Shown here piece by piece: positions 55,856 through 64,000 of a stretch of 64,000 bases of DNA. This DNA comes from Microcyclospora pomicola. Its lineage: Eukaryota > Ascomycota > Dothideomycetes > Capnodiales. How positions within the stretch are numbered: the stretch's first letter is position 1; the number at the start of each line of letters is the position of its first letter. The DNA is taken from positions 62,001-126,000 of the forward strand of contig NHNY01000009.1 of assembly GCA_002786065.1 (NCBI GenBank), in the 5' to 3' direction. A model generated the notes under the pieces. The model was not told where the DNA came from. It saw only the letters and a list, made by a program, of their open reading frames with translations, and did not search any database. The position numbers were made by a program, and so were the translations under genes.

Positions 55856-56361
55856 AAGGCGCATTCAGAGGAACCTGTCGTCAGCCTGTTTCCCAGCGGT
55901 TTCCTTCGTGTTCGTCGGCTCCCAAAGTAGTACATGCAGTCGCTCCCAGCAGAAGCTTGAACACGACATATGGTCTTATCAATGGCATACATACATGTAC
56001 ATACTCCGCTAAGTCATGTAAGGATGTTCTGTAAGTATGTAGAGCATGTCGCACGGTCCAAATTCGGCATAAGATTCCGAGAGGTGGGGTTCTTCACTCC
56101 ATCGACCTGCCTAATCATGCATAACCTAGAGCTATCCAAACCACACTCTCTTAGTCACCGCCGAGTCTGCGGAAAGACGCCATGGATGATCTTGCTCGTA
56201 GACGCCCTGGTCGATCCCGGTGGTTGCGCCCTACATGTAAGTGGAGATGCTTTCCTCGTCAACATTTTCTTCATCTCTCTGCTGTGTGCTGGTGACGGGT
56301 TAAGCAAGCATTGCTAGAGTTGCGATTACTTCGCCCGAACCCATACGGATCCACAGCGAGG
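55856..56361. other. Intergenic, promoter of the MATE gene
   Basis: 506 bp; the frame of the MATE gene runs open upstream of the ATG at 56362 only from a TTG at 56311. Confidence 0.5.
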
Positions 56362-58341
56362 ATGAGCCAATCGACTTTCAGGCCACAGTCTGCCTCCGAT
56401 GATCGGTCACGTCACCTGGAGACGTCAACGCGAACTGAAAACGAACAGCGATCCGCTGTGTCGATTGCGGAAGAGAGCGTCGCTCGCGATCTTGACAACA
56501 CGGACGTGAAGACGCCGCTGGAGGGCGGCCGAGATGGACAACAAGAAGGGTCAGTGAACACAGCTGCCCACTCACTGGTCGGAGGACACAGACGACCAAG
56601 CTACATTGCAACAACACCGCGTCCGTTCTTAGGTGCACAGCAACCAGAAACTCTTGCACCAGACGGTCAAGATAGAGATGCAGCAATCGAGGAGGAGAGA
56701 TGCTTGCTGGAGGACAACAACCTCATACAACCCAAGCATGGAAGACGAAGAAGTAGTCGAGGACCAGGGGCAGCAGGACAAAGCCTGATCAGTAAGCTTT
56801 TCGCGAGTACGAAGTCGAGGAAGAGTGCGAATGTGGACGAAGAGTCGGCGATTGGCGAAAATGAGACATCTGTACCCACAGAGACCACCGCATTACTTGG
56901 AGGCAGTGACTCACCAAATACAGACGGAGGCTCTAGTGATGGCGCCTCCGAGATCGACAAGATCTGGGATGAGGCTGTGCGAAACGGGGATATCAAGACG
57001 ACCTGGCAACGCGAGACGAAAGTGCTCGCAGGCTATTCTGCGCCCCTGATTGTGGCTTTCATCCTGCAGCAGTCATTGACCATGACCAGCATCTTCACTG
57101 TCGGGCACATCGGTCGCAACGAGCTCGGTGCAGTCTCCATTGGAGCGATGACGGCTAGCATCACGGGATATGCTGTATATCATGGCTTGGCTACCAGTCT
57201 GGACACACTCTGTGCTCAGGCATATGGCTCCGGGAAGAAAAAGCTCGTCGGTCTCCAACTACAGCGTATGGTATTCTTCCTCTGGGCGATCACGATTCCT
57301 ATGGCCTGTATCTGGCTAGCTGGCACGCAGATTCTCGCCGCTATCATTCCCGAACGAGACATCGCCGAGATGGGTGGCTTGTATCTCAAGATCTTGATCC
57401 TTGGCGCGCCGGGCTATGCATGCTTCGAGAGCGGCAAACGCTACGTGCAAGCGCAAGGGAAGTTTGAGGCAACGCTTTACGTCCTCCTCATCGCAGCACC
57501 ACTGAACATATTTATGCATTGGTTATTCGTCTGGCGGTTTCAGTGGGGATTCGTCGGCTGTCCGATCGCCATCGTCATCACCGAGAACCTCATGCCGCTG
57601 CTGCTCTTCCTGTACGTGCGCTTCGTAGGTGGGATGGAATGCTGGCCCGGCTTCAGCAAGAAAGCGTTTACGAACTGGGGTCCGATGGTCCAGCTCGCTT
57701 TACCCGGTCTCGTCATGGTCATGGCCGAGTTCCTGGCGTTCGAGGTGCTCACGCTGGCCGCGGCGCGCATCTCCGCCACCCACCTGGCCGCCAATACCGT
57801 CCTGCAGTCTCTCAGCGTGTTCATATATCAAGTCCCGTTCCCCGTCAGCATTGCCGCGAGCACACGTGTGGCGAATCTCATTGGTGCCGGCTTGCCAGAT
57901 GCTGCCAAAGTCACGGCGCGAGTCACATTCGCGGCAGGAACTGTCATTGGGCTGATCAATATGTTGGTGCTGAGTCTGCTCCGGAACGAGATTCCAAAGC
58001 TTTTCTCAAACGATGAGGAAGTCATCACGCTGGCCGCCGCGACATTGCCAATCAATGCCGCGTTCCAGCTGTTTGACAGTCTTGCCGCGCAAGGAAACGG
58101 GCTGCTGCGCGGGCTCGGCAAGCAAAAGGTCGGTGGGTACATCAGCCTGTTCGCGTACTATGCGATCGCGATGCCGATCTCCTTCAGCACGGCGTTTGGA
58201 CTGCACTGGGATCTGAATGGTCTGTGGTTTGGACCGGCTATCGCGCTCGGCATAGTGGCTGGAGGAGTAGCTATCTATATCTATCGCGTCGATTGGTATA
58301 AAGCGGCTGAAGAAGCCGCTGCGAGGAACGCTGCCGGCTAG
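56362..58341 (+). CDS. MATE-family multidrug/toxin efflux transporter
   Basis: Single exon, 659 residues from the ATG at 56362. The first ~215 residues are hydrophilic and disordered, rich in Ser, Asp and Glu. The MATE core starts near KVLAGYSAPLIVAFILQQSL and ILTMTS-like helix 1, with FTVGHIGRNELGAVSIGAMT, DTLCAQAYGSGKKKLVGLQL (conserved cytoplasmic loop with the A-Q-A-(Y/F)-G-(S/A) motif), QVPFPVSIAASTRVANLIGA and LRGLGKQKVGGYISLFAYYA. Twelve membrane spans fit the hydrophobicity. Fungal homologues such as yeast Erc1 export toxic organic compounds in exchange for protons or sodium. The long N-terminal tail exceeds that of typical MATE proteins. It converges with FAD1 149 bp downstream. Confidence 0.93.
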   Translation: MSQSTFRPQSASDDRSRHLETSTRTENEQRSAVSIAEESVARDLDNTDVKTPLEGGRDGQQEGSVNTAAHSLVGGHRRPSYIATTPRPFLGAQQPETLAPDGQDRDAAIEEERCLLEDNNLIQPKHGRRRSSRGPGAAGQSLISKLFASTKSRKSANVDEESAIGENETSVPTETTALLGGSDSPNTDGGSSDGASEIDKIWDEAVRNGDIKTTWQRETKVLAGYSAPLIVAFILQQSLTMTSIFTVGHIGRNELGAVSIGAMTASITGYAVYHGLATSLDTLCAQAYGSGKKKLVGLQLQRMVFFLWAITIPMACIWLAGTQILAAIIPERDIAEMGGLYLKILILGAPGYACFESGKRYVQAQGKFEATLYVLLIAAPLNIFMHWLFVWRFQWGFVGCPIAIVITENLMPLLLFLYVRFVGGMECWPGFSKKAFTNWGPMVQLALPGLVMVMAEFLAFEVLTLAAARISATHLAANTVLQSLSVFIYQVPFPVSIAASTRVANLIGAGLPDAAKVTARVTFAAGTVIGLINMLVLSLLRNEIPKLFSNDEEVITLAAATLPINAAFQLFDSLAAQGNGLLRGLGKQKVGGYISLFAYYAIAMPISFSTAFGLHWDLNGLWFGPAIALGIVAGGVAIYIYRVDWYKAAEEAAARNAAG

Positions 58342-58490
58342 GTGGACTTTGTTCCCATACAAACGACGTACGATCATCCAAGTCATCTGTCCAATGCCCA
58401 CGCGTGTGGTTTGCATGACAAATCTCCATTTCTCTACCTTGTCCCACATCACCGATGCAATTTTCCCTCATCTTTTCGATTCATCATATG

Positions 58491-59582
58491 TCATCGGTCT
58501 CGTCCCAGCCTCTCCTCTTCATCTTCGACAAGTTCATACGCCGGCTTGAACTTCTCCCCGCTGCTGTCCTTCAGCACGGGGTTGGGATGCGTATCCGTCG
58601 TCCCGCCAAGACTCGTGTATCCCATGTCGTACAGACGACAGTACGGCACCCCCAGCGCACGGATGAACGTCCACACGTCCTGGTAATGCCAATCGATCAC
58701 GGGATGGATGCGCATGAACGCAGGCCACGAGTTGTCTGTCGGGTCGAAGTGCTTGAGACTTGCGCCGTGCGGGTCTGTTCGACGTGTGCCGACGAAGATG
58801 GCCCGCACCGAGGGCTTGTCTGCCAGGTATTCGGCGAACGACTCGCGCATGGGTTTGGCGTAGCGGCACATTGACAGATGGTAGGTTGTGACGGAATAGT
58901 CGACGAAATCGTCCACTTCTCGGAAGGGGTGCTTTGAGAGGATGTAGACGGTTCGTAGTTTCGCAGGGAGACTGGAAGCGGGTGCTTGCTTCGCCGTGGA
59001 GGAGGTAGCATGTGTGTGTAGGGCACTCAGGTAGAGGATCAAAAGTACCAAACAGTCCTTTCCACCGTTGTAGGATAGGGAAAGCTCGTCATGACTATGC
59101 GTAGGAAGCTGTCAGCATTGAACGCTACTCGTTACAACGTCGGGTTATTGGACCCAGATCGTCCATGATCGGTCGGAAGCGTACCTGTATCTTGATAACG
59201 CCTCTTCAACCACCTTGAGGCTCACCCTGGTCTGTTCCTGTGCCTTCGCCAGGGGATAGTCCGTTGAAGCGTCTCTCTCTAGGAAAGCCTCCACTTTTGC
59301 ATACACTTTCGCGCATAACTCTGTCAGATCGCCAGCCTGCAGATCCATCTCTTCTCGTGAGGTCACCGGAAATGTACCACGTTGGGCATTGGCAGCTGTT
59401 GCAGATTCCAATGGGCGATCATGTTCGACACTGGTGGCGGCGGGGTCGGGGAGCATCACCGGTCGACTGAGGGAAATGCCACGACGGATGTGCCTACATG
59501 TAGGCGATGAGGTGGACGGACTCGAGAGACGGAAGTTCCTGGCGGCGGAGAGAACGAGACCTGAACGACGCAACCCGGACAT
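58491..59582 (-). CDS. FAD1: FAD synthase (FMN adenylyltransferase)
   Basis: Two exons, 59185-59582 and 58491-59094, intron 90 nt, product 333 residues. The splice joins ALSRY to SHDELSLSYNGGKDCLVLLI, placing the nucleotide-binding S-(Y/F)-N-G-G-K-D-C motif of the PAPS-reductase-like fold. Later motifs agree: AIFVGTRRTDPHG, HPVIDWHYQDVWTF and LGVPYCRLYDMGYTSLGGTT. It makes FAD from FMN and ATP. The first ~42 residues are Arg- and Ser-rich with no acidic residue (MSGLRRSGLVLSAARNFRLS), which looks like a mitochondrial presequence, and a second Met lies at residue 43 (MLPDPAATSVEHD). That pattern would allow mitochondrial and cytosolic forms by alternative starts, as inference. Confidence 0.93.
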
Positions 59583-60018
59583 GCATGTTCTTGGTGGGAT
59601 GTCGTTCTTGGGCGACTGATCGGAAGTGTTAGTGGCGGAGTAGTCATCTATTCTGGACCCTGTACATCTTGACTACCGAACCAGCCTGGAGGATGACCGA
59701 TTGCAATCTGTCGACTATTCAGTTCGCGAAAGCTGTTCTGCTGCGACGATGTATAGGGACCTGATTCGTTCTTCTGAATGATAGCGCTACAGAGTACAGT
59801 GATCTGAGAATCCAGCGTCGGCCCCGACGCAGAGTCCGGTATCATCGATCCAGAAGCCTATGCACGTGACAAGGCTGATCAAGACGGATTGGCCTGTGCT
59901 TGGGATGAATTTGTCTCGATTTCCGTTCAAACGCCTCTTCCGTACTGCAACTATCCAGTAAACAGACCATCATGTCCACGACTAAGATCGCGGCATCGGT
60001 CCTCTCCGTACGGCCACG
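59583..60018. promoter_or_regulatory. Divergent promoter, FAD1 / uridine kinase
   Basis: 436 bp between opposed starts, containing the upstream open frame at 59972 on the plus strand. Confidence 0.55.
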
Positions 60019-60022
60019 ATGA
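59972..60022 (+). promoter_or_regulatory. 16-codon upstream ORF overlapping the uridine kinase start
   Basis: ATG at 59972 opens a 16-codon frame (MSTTKIAASVLSVRPR) whose stop TGA at 60020-60022 overlaps the kinase ATG at 60019 as ATGA. If both are in the mature leader, ribosomes finishing the short frame end on the main start, a known layout for termination-reinitiation control. Confidence 0.55.
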
Positions 60023-61785
60023 GTCTACCAGAACGGGCTGCTCCTTTGAGCCCGACAACAAAGCAAAACTCAGACTCTCGACGCCCTTCTCATGGAGCTA
60101 CTCAAAAGGCACATTACTCGCCACCATGGTCGGATACCTCGATCATAGGCATCGCGGGTTCCTCTGGATCTGGCAAGACGTCCTTGTCTCACGCCATCAT
60201 CCAGGAGCTATCGTTGCCATGGGTGGTGATCTTGTCCATGGATAGCTTTTACAAGCCTCTTACTCCCGAAGAATCGCAAGCCGCGTTCAACAATGAGTAC
60301 GACTTTGATGCTCCTGAGGCTATCGACTTTACCACTCTTGTAGAGCGACTACAGGACATCAAATACGGGTATGAGATGCCCAAGCATTCTTGCGATCCAC
60401 ATCACCTCTAGTCGCTGAATATCTGTAAGGAAGAAAGCAGATATCCCGATATATTCGTTCGAGAAACATGCTCGTATGGAGAAGACCACAACGATCTACT
60501 CCCCTCACGTTCTGATTCTGGAGGGCATCTTTGCTCTTCACGATGAACGTGTCCTCGACCTGCTTGATCTCAAGATATTCACAGAGGCCGACGCCGATCT
60601 GTGCCTATCTAGACGATGTCAGTAACGCTGATCGCTTTGGTGAATCTGGTTCCGCTAACAGGTCGTGATTCAGTGCTTCGCGATGTTCGGGAACGGGGAA
60701 GAGACATTGAAGGCTGCATCAAGCAGTGGTTCAGCTTTGTCAAGCCCAACTTCCATAAGTATGTCGAGCCTCAGCGCCTTGTTGCTGGTAAGTGGAAATA
60801 TATCGTCCGTTCTATCCCCGTTCATCAAATGATGTTTTAAATCACAAACAAGTAAAGATCAACTGAACTCTCTTGACGATCAATTTCCGATTTCCTGATA
60901 TGCTTGAAACCCCGTTCTTGTTCCCTGACCATGCAGTCCCGTGATTGACGCTGACAACAATTGACAGATATCATCGTACCTCGAGGTATCGAGAACAAAG
61001 TCGCAATCAGTAAGCTCGTCCCAGATTACACGTGTTCTGCTGGTCAACGCTGACATAACCAAGGCATGGTGTCCGATCGTATTCACAAAACTCTCCATGA
61101 GAAGTCTGACCTGCACCGAGCAGAACTTCGTCGCCTTGGAAAAGTAGCGGAAGATGCACCACTGTCCGATAATGTAGTGATCATGCCACATACCAACCAA
61201 GTCCGTGGCATCAACACTCTGATCATGGACCCTAAACTAGATCGCGAAGAGTTTATCTTCTACTTCGATCGTCTAGCAGTTATGCTTATGGAGAAAGCAA
61301 CCGAACGCGGCCTTCACTACGAAGAGTATGTTGCTCAGATCCCCGTGCGCGGACAGACATACCATGGACTACGGCTCGATGGTGAGATCTCAGCCGTCGC
61401 GCTCCTGCGTGGTGGAACCTGTTTTGAGACGGGCTTGAAGCGTGTCATTCCTGATGCTCGCGTCGGTCGCCTGCTCATTCAATCCGACTTTCGCTCCGGT
61501 GAACCCGAGCTCCATTTCTTCCGCCTCGCGCCAGACATCGCCGAGCACCAATGCGTCATGCTGTTAGATGCGCAAATGAGCTCCGGTGGTGCGGCGCTGA
61601 TGGCTGTGCGTGTGCTGCTGGATCACGGCGTTCGAGAAGATCGCATTGTGTTTGTCACTTATATGGCGGGGAAGATGGGATTGAATAGGCTCATGAGCGT
61701 CTTTCCTGAGATCAAAGTGGTAGTATGTAGGATCGTGGGCGACTTGGAGACACGATGGGTCGAGCAGCGGTATCTTGGATGCTAG
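60019..61785 (+). CDS. URK1: Uridine/cytidine kinase, Urk1 type with C-terminal UPRT-like domain
   Basis: Five exons: 60019-60368, 60430-60617, 60674-60787, 60968-61009 and 61064-61785, product 471 residues. The kinase domain has the P-loop GIAGSSGSGKTSLSHAII, then LSMDSFYKPL, NEYDFDAPEAIDFTTL, IYSPHVLILEGIFALHDERV and RDVRERGRDIEGCIKQW. The C-terminal UPRT-like fold includes MPHTNQVRGINTLIMDPKLD-like strands, ALLRGGTCFETGLKRVIPDA and the PRPP-loop region LLDAQMSSGGAALMAV, ending VEQRYLGC. The enzyme phosphorylates uridine and cytidine to UMP and CMP in pyrimidine salvage. In this family the UPRT part is generally thought not to act as the main uracil phosphoribosyltransferase. A second acceptor at 60661 would add four codons in frame. 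It converges with SEN34, 176 bp away. Confidence 0.93.
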
Positions 61786-61961
61786 GGTAGAGGGCTATAC
61801 TGTCTCATGTATTTTCTGGACAGCCATATTGAGCAGAGGCTAGGTATGAGTTCGTCACAGGTGGAGAATGGGAGTCCTACTGAATAAGGTACACCGAGAG
61901 ATCTCAATGACGGGGAAGTACAACATTCAGGGTATCATTGATCATTACATATCATATCGTA

Positions 61962-63002
61962 TCACATTCCTGCCCACTCGATACAGAACGTTTTCACGTC
62001 CTTACCAGCGTCTTTGTCGGTCCCGCCAATTAGGAAACCCTTCTTGACACCAGTGCCCAGTCGACCACCGCCGACGATATCGAGCAGGTCAAACTCCTCG
62101 TCCCAATCCATGCCGTTACACAGAAAATGCGAGTGGAAGCGAAGAGGATCGCCGGGATACGCCATGTATTGACAGCCGAATCGCAGGCCAGGAGCTAGGA
62201 AATAGCCCTGATCGTGCATATGTTCGTACAGCGGGTAGGACGGAGGGACCGCAGGGAGCTCTGCGCTGCTGTTGCTATCTTTACCGTTGACGCGTCGCGA
62301 CTTCGTCGGAGACAGCTGCATGGGAGGGTATGAGGTCGTAGGCGTGAAAGCGTAGGTCTCGGTCTTGGTCATTGTATCGGCAAGAGACGTCGCCTTGGAC
62401 TGGTCAGAGTCAGCCGGAGTCGAACTTGGTGGAGCGGCGAAGAGCAACCCATCGCTATCCTCCGCCTCGCTACCTGCGGGCGTGCTTGTCAGGGATGCCT
62501 TGATGTCCCGGTGCTTCTTCTTCTTGCCGCCGGCCCCAGCACGAGGTTTGAGCATGTCCTCCGGAATGTCGTTCCAGTCTCCATCGTCTACTTTCTTCTG
62601 CAGCGCGGCTTTCTTTCTCTCATCCGTTCGCTTGGTCACATGCTCTGCTGCTGCCTGGCCTTGCTTCCTCAGCGCTGCTTGAAACGCCTTGCGTTCCTCA
62701 GGGTCGAGGTTATTGCCCAGAAAGTTATGCTTGTGCTCTTGGACATCGTCAACAACATACGCGACCTCTTTCTCCACCAGCAAGCGCGCCTCTTCCGGCA
62801 TCAGCTCGAGGGGAATGCCGAGAAACACATTCTGCTGAGGCGCCTGAGGGAGCCCGCCGATGAGCACACCGCATATGTTGTACTTCGCGCGGATGTAGGA
62901 TATGGTGGCGGGATCGTACAGCAGGAAGCGGTGCGCAAGCTTGAAAATAGGAAATGGCTCAGGCACTGCAGGAGTCGAGGCAGTGGAAGTAGAAGACGCC
63001 AT
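61962..63002 (-). CDS. SEN34: tRNA-splicing endonuclease subunit Sen34
   Basis: Single exon; 346 residues from the ATG at 63002 (the frame extends 102 nt further to an upstream ATG at 63104, but MASSTSTAS is the better start). The N-terminal domain has FPIFKLAHRFLLYDPATISY and NICGVLIGGLPQAPQQNVFL. A charged, disordered linker follows (residues 150-265). The endonuclease domain holds the catalytic Tyr, His and Lys in CQYMAYPGDPLRFHSHF and GTGVKKGFLIGG, preceded by GYFLAPGLRFG. Sen34 is the subunit that cuts the 3' splice site of intron-containing pre-tRNAs, with Sen2 cutting the 5' site. Its linker is longer than in yeast. Confidence 0.93.
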   Translation of the reverse strand: MASSTSTASTPAVPEPFPIFKLAHRFLLYDPATISYIRAKYNICGVLIGGLPQAPQQNVFLGIPLELMPEEARLLVEKEVAYVVDDVQEHKHNFLGNNLDPEERKAFQAALRKQGQAAAEHVTKRTDERKKAALQKKVDDGDWNDIPEDMLKPRAGAGGKKKKHRDIKASLTSTPAGSEAEDSDGLLFAAPPSSTPADSDQSKATSLADTMTKTETYAFTPTTSYPPMQLSPTKSRRVNGKDSNSSAELPAVPPSYPLYEHMHDQGYFLAPGLRFGCQYMAYPGDPLRFHSHFLCNGMDWDEEFDLLDIVGGGRLGTGVKKGFLIGGTDKDAGKDVKTFCIEWAGM

Positions 63003-64000
63003 GGTAAGAGAAAGGAAAGTGCTACTATTTCCAGCAATCAGCAGACGTTCAGTATCGAAGAGACTGGAGAGGTGGCTGGTGAAGGATGAGATCATAAAGA
63101 GCATAGCAATTTTGCTTCGTCAGTAGGTCCTCGATTGAGGGCTTCAGGGGATTGACAGATTGATAAATTGGTTTTCTAATCATGTAAAGAGTGATTGCAG
63201 GAGGAATGCCACATACCTGCGGTGGTTCTTATTGTCGCTGGAGGAGCATGTCGAGGATGATGTTCATAATGAAATGACACAACAAGAGCGAAGAGTCTGG
63301 ATCTTAACAGGGAACGTTGGAAGTTATTATGTATGACCCAGCGGTACGAAATGCCAAGACTCGTGCTGGTACGTGCTCAGTTTCCGTACCATCGAAAACT
63401 TCGCGGACTTCATCTTCTGCTGTCTCTTACTGCACTCGAGAAGAATCATCTCGACCACACTGACTTCATCTGAGCGACGCAGCAAGACTTGAAGCCTTGC
63501 TATGACCATCTCGCACGATATGGCATGAACTCATGAACGGCGGGACTGAGCATGTTCCTCCCTTCTGCAATAATCGCCCAGCAAGAGTGCAATATCAGCA
63601 AGCTCAACATGAACATGGTAGGTCTCCACACATCGCCAACCATCCCTCACCTCCACTACGATGAATTCTACACAATTATGTTCCGGTGACCTCCTGAACC
63701 ACGAACAAAACATGCATCACCATCTGATCCTTTCTGCAATGTCTCTCGCGCTCGAACAATGACTCTGCCTGCACTGCAAGCTAACCTATAACCTCAGACT
63801 CTTTCTGCTCATCGCTAGCCGCAATGCTGTCTACCTGCTCGTCTCTTACCGGCAAAGTGACATGCGATATGCCAGGACACTGCGACGCTCAAGTGGTAAG
63901 CCTTCTGTCTTGTTTTCCTGCCTACCTTTCATGATGAGCGTATCAATTTCAGTTCTGCTACAGAAATATTATGTCGACAACTCATACCATCTTACCAAAT
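63003..64000. other. Right-edge region, SEN34 promoter and unassigned sequence
   Basis: About 1 kb upstream of SEN34 up to the window end. A short frame from the ATG at 63822 could splice at GTAAGC (63896) into sequence running off the edge, but the peptide is not recognised, so no gene is called. Confidence 0.4.

Noticed and set aside
56311-56361. N-terminal extension of the MATE transporter
   Set aside because: Begins with TTG; the first ATG at 56362 is adequate.
63822-64000. Possible first exon MLSTCSSLTGKVTCDMPGHC with GTAAGC donor at the right edge
   Set aside because: Too short and unrecognised, and the second part runs out of the window.

Overview
The window is nuclear DNA of a filamentous ascomycete, most likely a dothideomycete of the Mycosphaerellales/Capnodiales type. 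Reasons: compact genes with mostly 44-180 nt introns, canonical GT..AG borders and CTNAC/CTGAY branch-like sites; fungal-only families (Urk1-type uridine kinase, Yvc1-like channel, Alr4036-type flavin oxidase, fused molybdopterin protein); and disordered proteins carrying a Y-D-x-(K/R)-x-H-P-x-D motif that I recall from Dothideomycetes. The genus cannot be fixed from sequence alone. I see no transposon, rRNA, tRNA, CRISPR array or provirus, and no obvious AT-rich mutated repeat block.

Layout. 0-10 kb: the tail of a probable queuosine-salvage protein at the left edge, then divergent Hikeshi/Opi10 and a DUF4743-type Nudix hydrolase, RNA polymerase subunit Rpb8, an EF-hand NADPH oxidase (NoxC-like), and a divergent pair of V-ATPase c'' (Vma16) and TFIIA small subunit (Toa2). 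10-25 kb: a 1431-aa disordered protein, an Alr4036-type FMN protein, two conserved-looking unknown proteins and a GNAT acetyltransferase, with two gene-poor stretches. 26-42 kb: dense housekeeping block with proteasome Rpn1, Rio2 kinase, a SET-domain protein, UDP-glucose 4-epimerase, an acidic nuclear-looking unknown, the Arc1 tRNA cofactor and a PI31-type proteasome regulator. 41.3-45.9 kb: a 4.6-kb stretch with no gene I can support. 46-64 kb: a C2H2 factor, a 13-exon Yvc1-like cation channel, the fused molybdopterin enzyme (CnxE/gephyrin type), an MDR reductase, a MATE transporter, FAD synthase, uridine kinase and tRNA-splicing endonuclease Sen34.

Together the genes form an ordinary euchromatic housekeeping segment rather than a metabolic cluster. 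Loose themes: transcription and RNA (Rpb8, Toa2, Rio2, Arc1, Sen34), proteasome (Rpn1, PI31), cofactors (Nudix, molybdopterin, FAD, pyrimidine salvage), and ion or redox membrane systems (Nox, Vma16, Yvc1-like, MATE).

The most unusual signals are at the level of gene structure: a 15-nt micro-exon and a 338-nt intron in the channel gene, a GC-AG intron in the TFIIA gene, an 11-nt start-codon exon, and a 16-codon upstream reading frame whose stop overlaps the uridine kinase start codon. Intron positions were read by eye from splice motifs and family conservation; none has been tested against RNA data.
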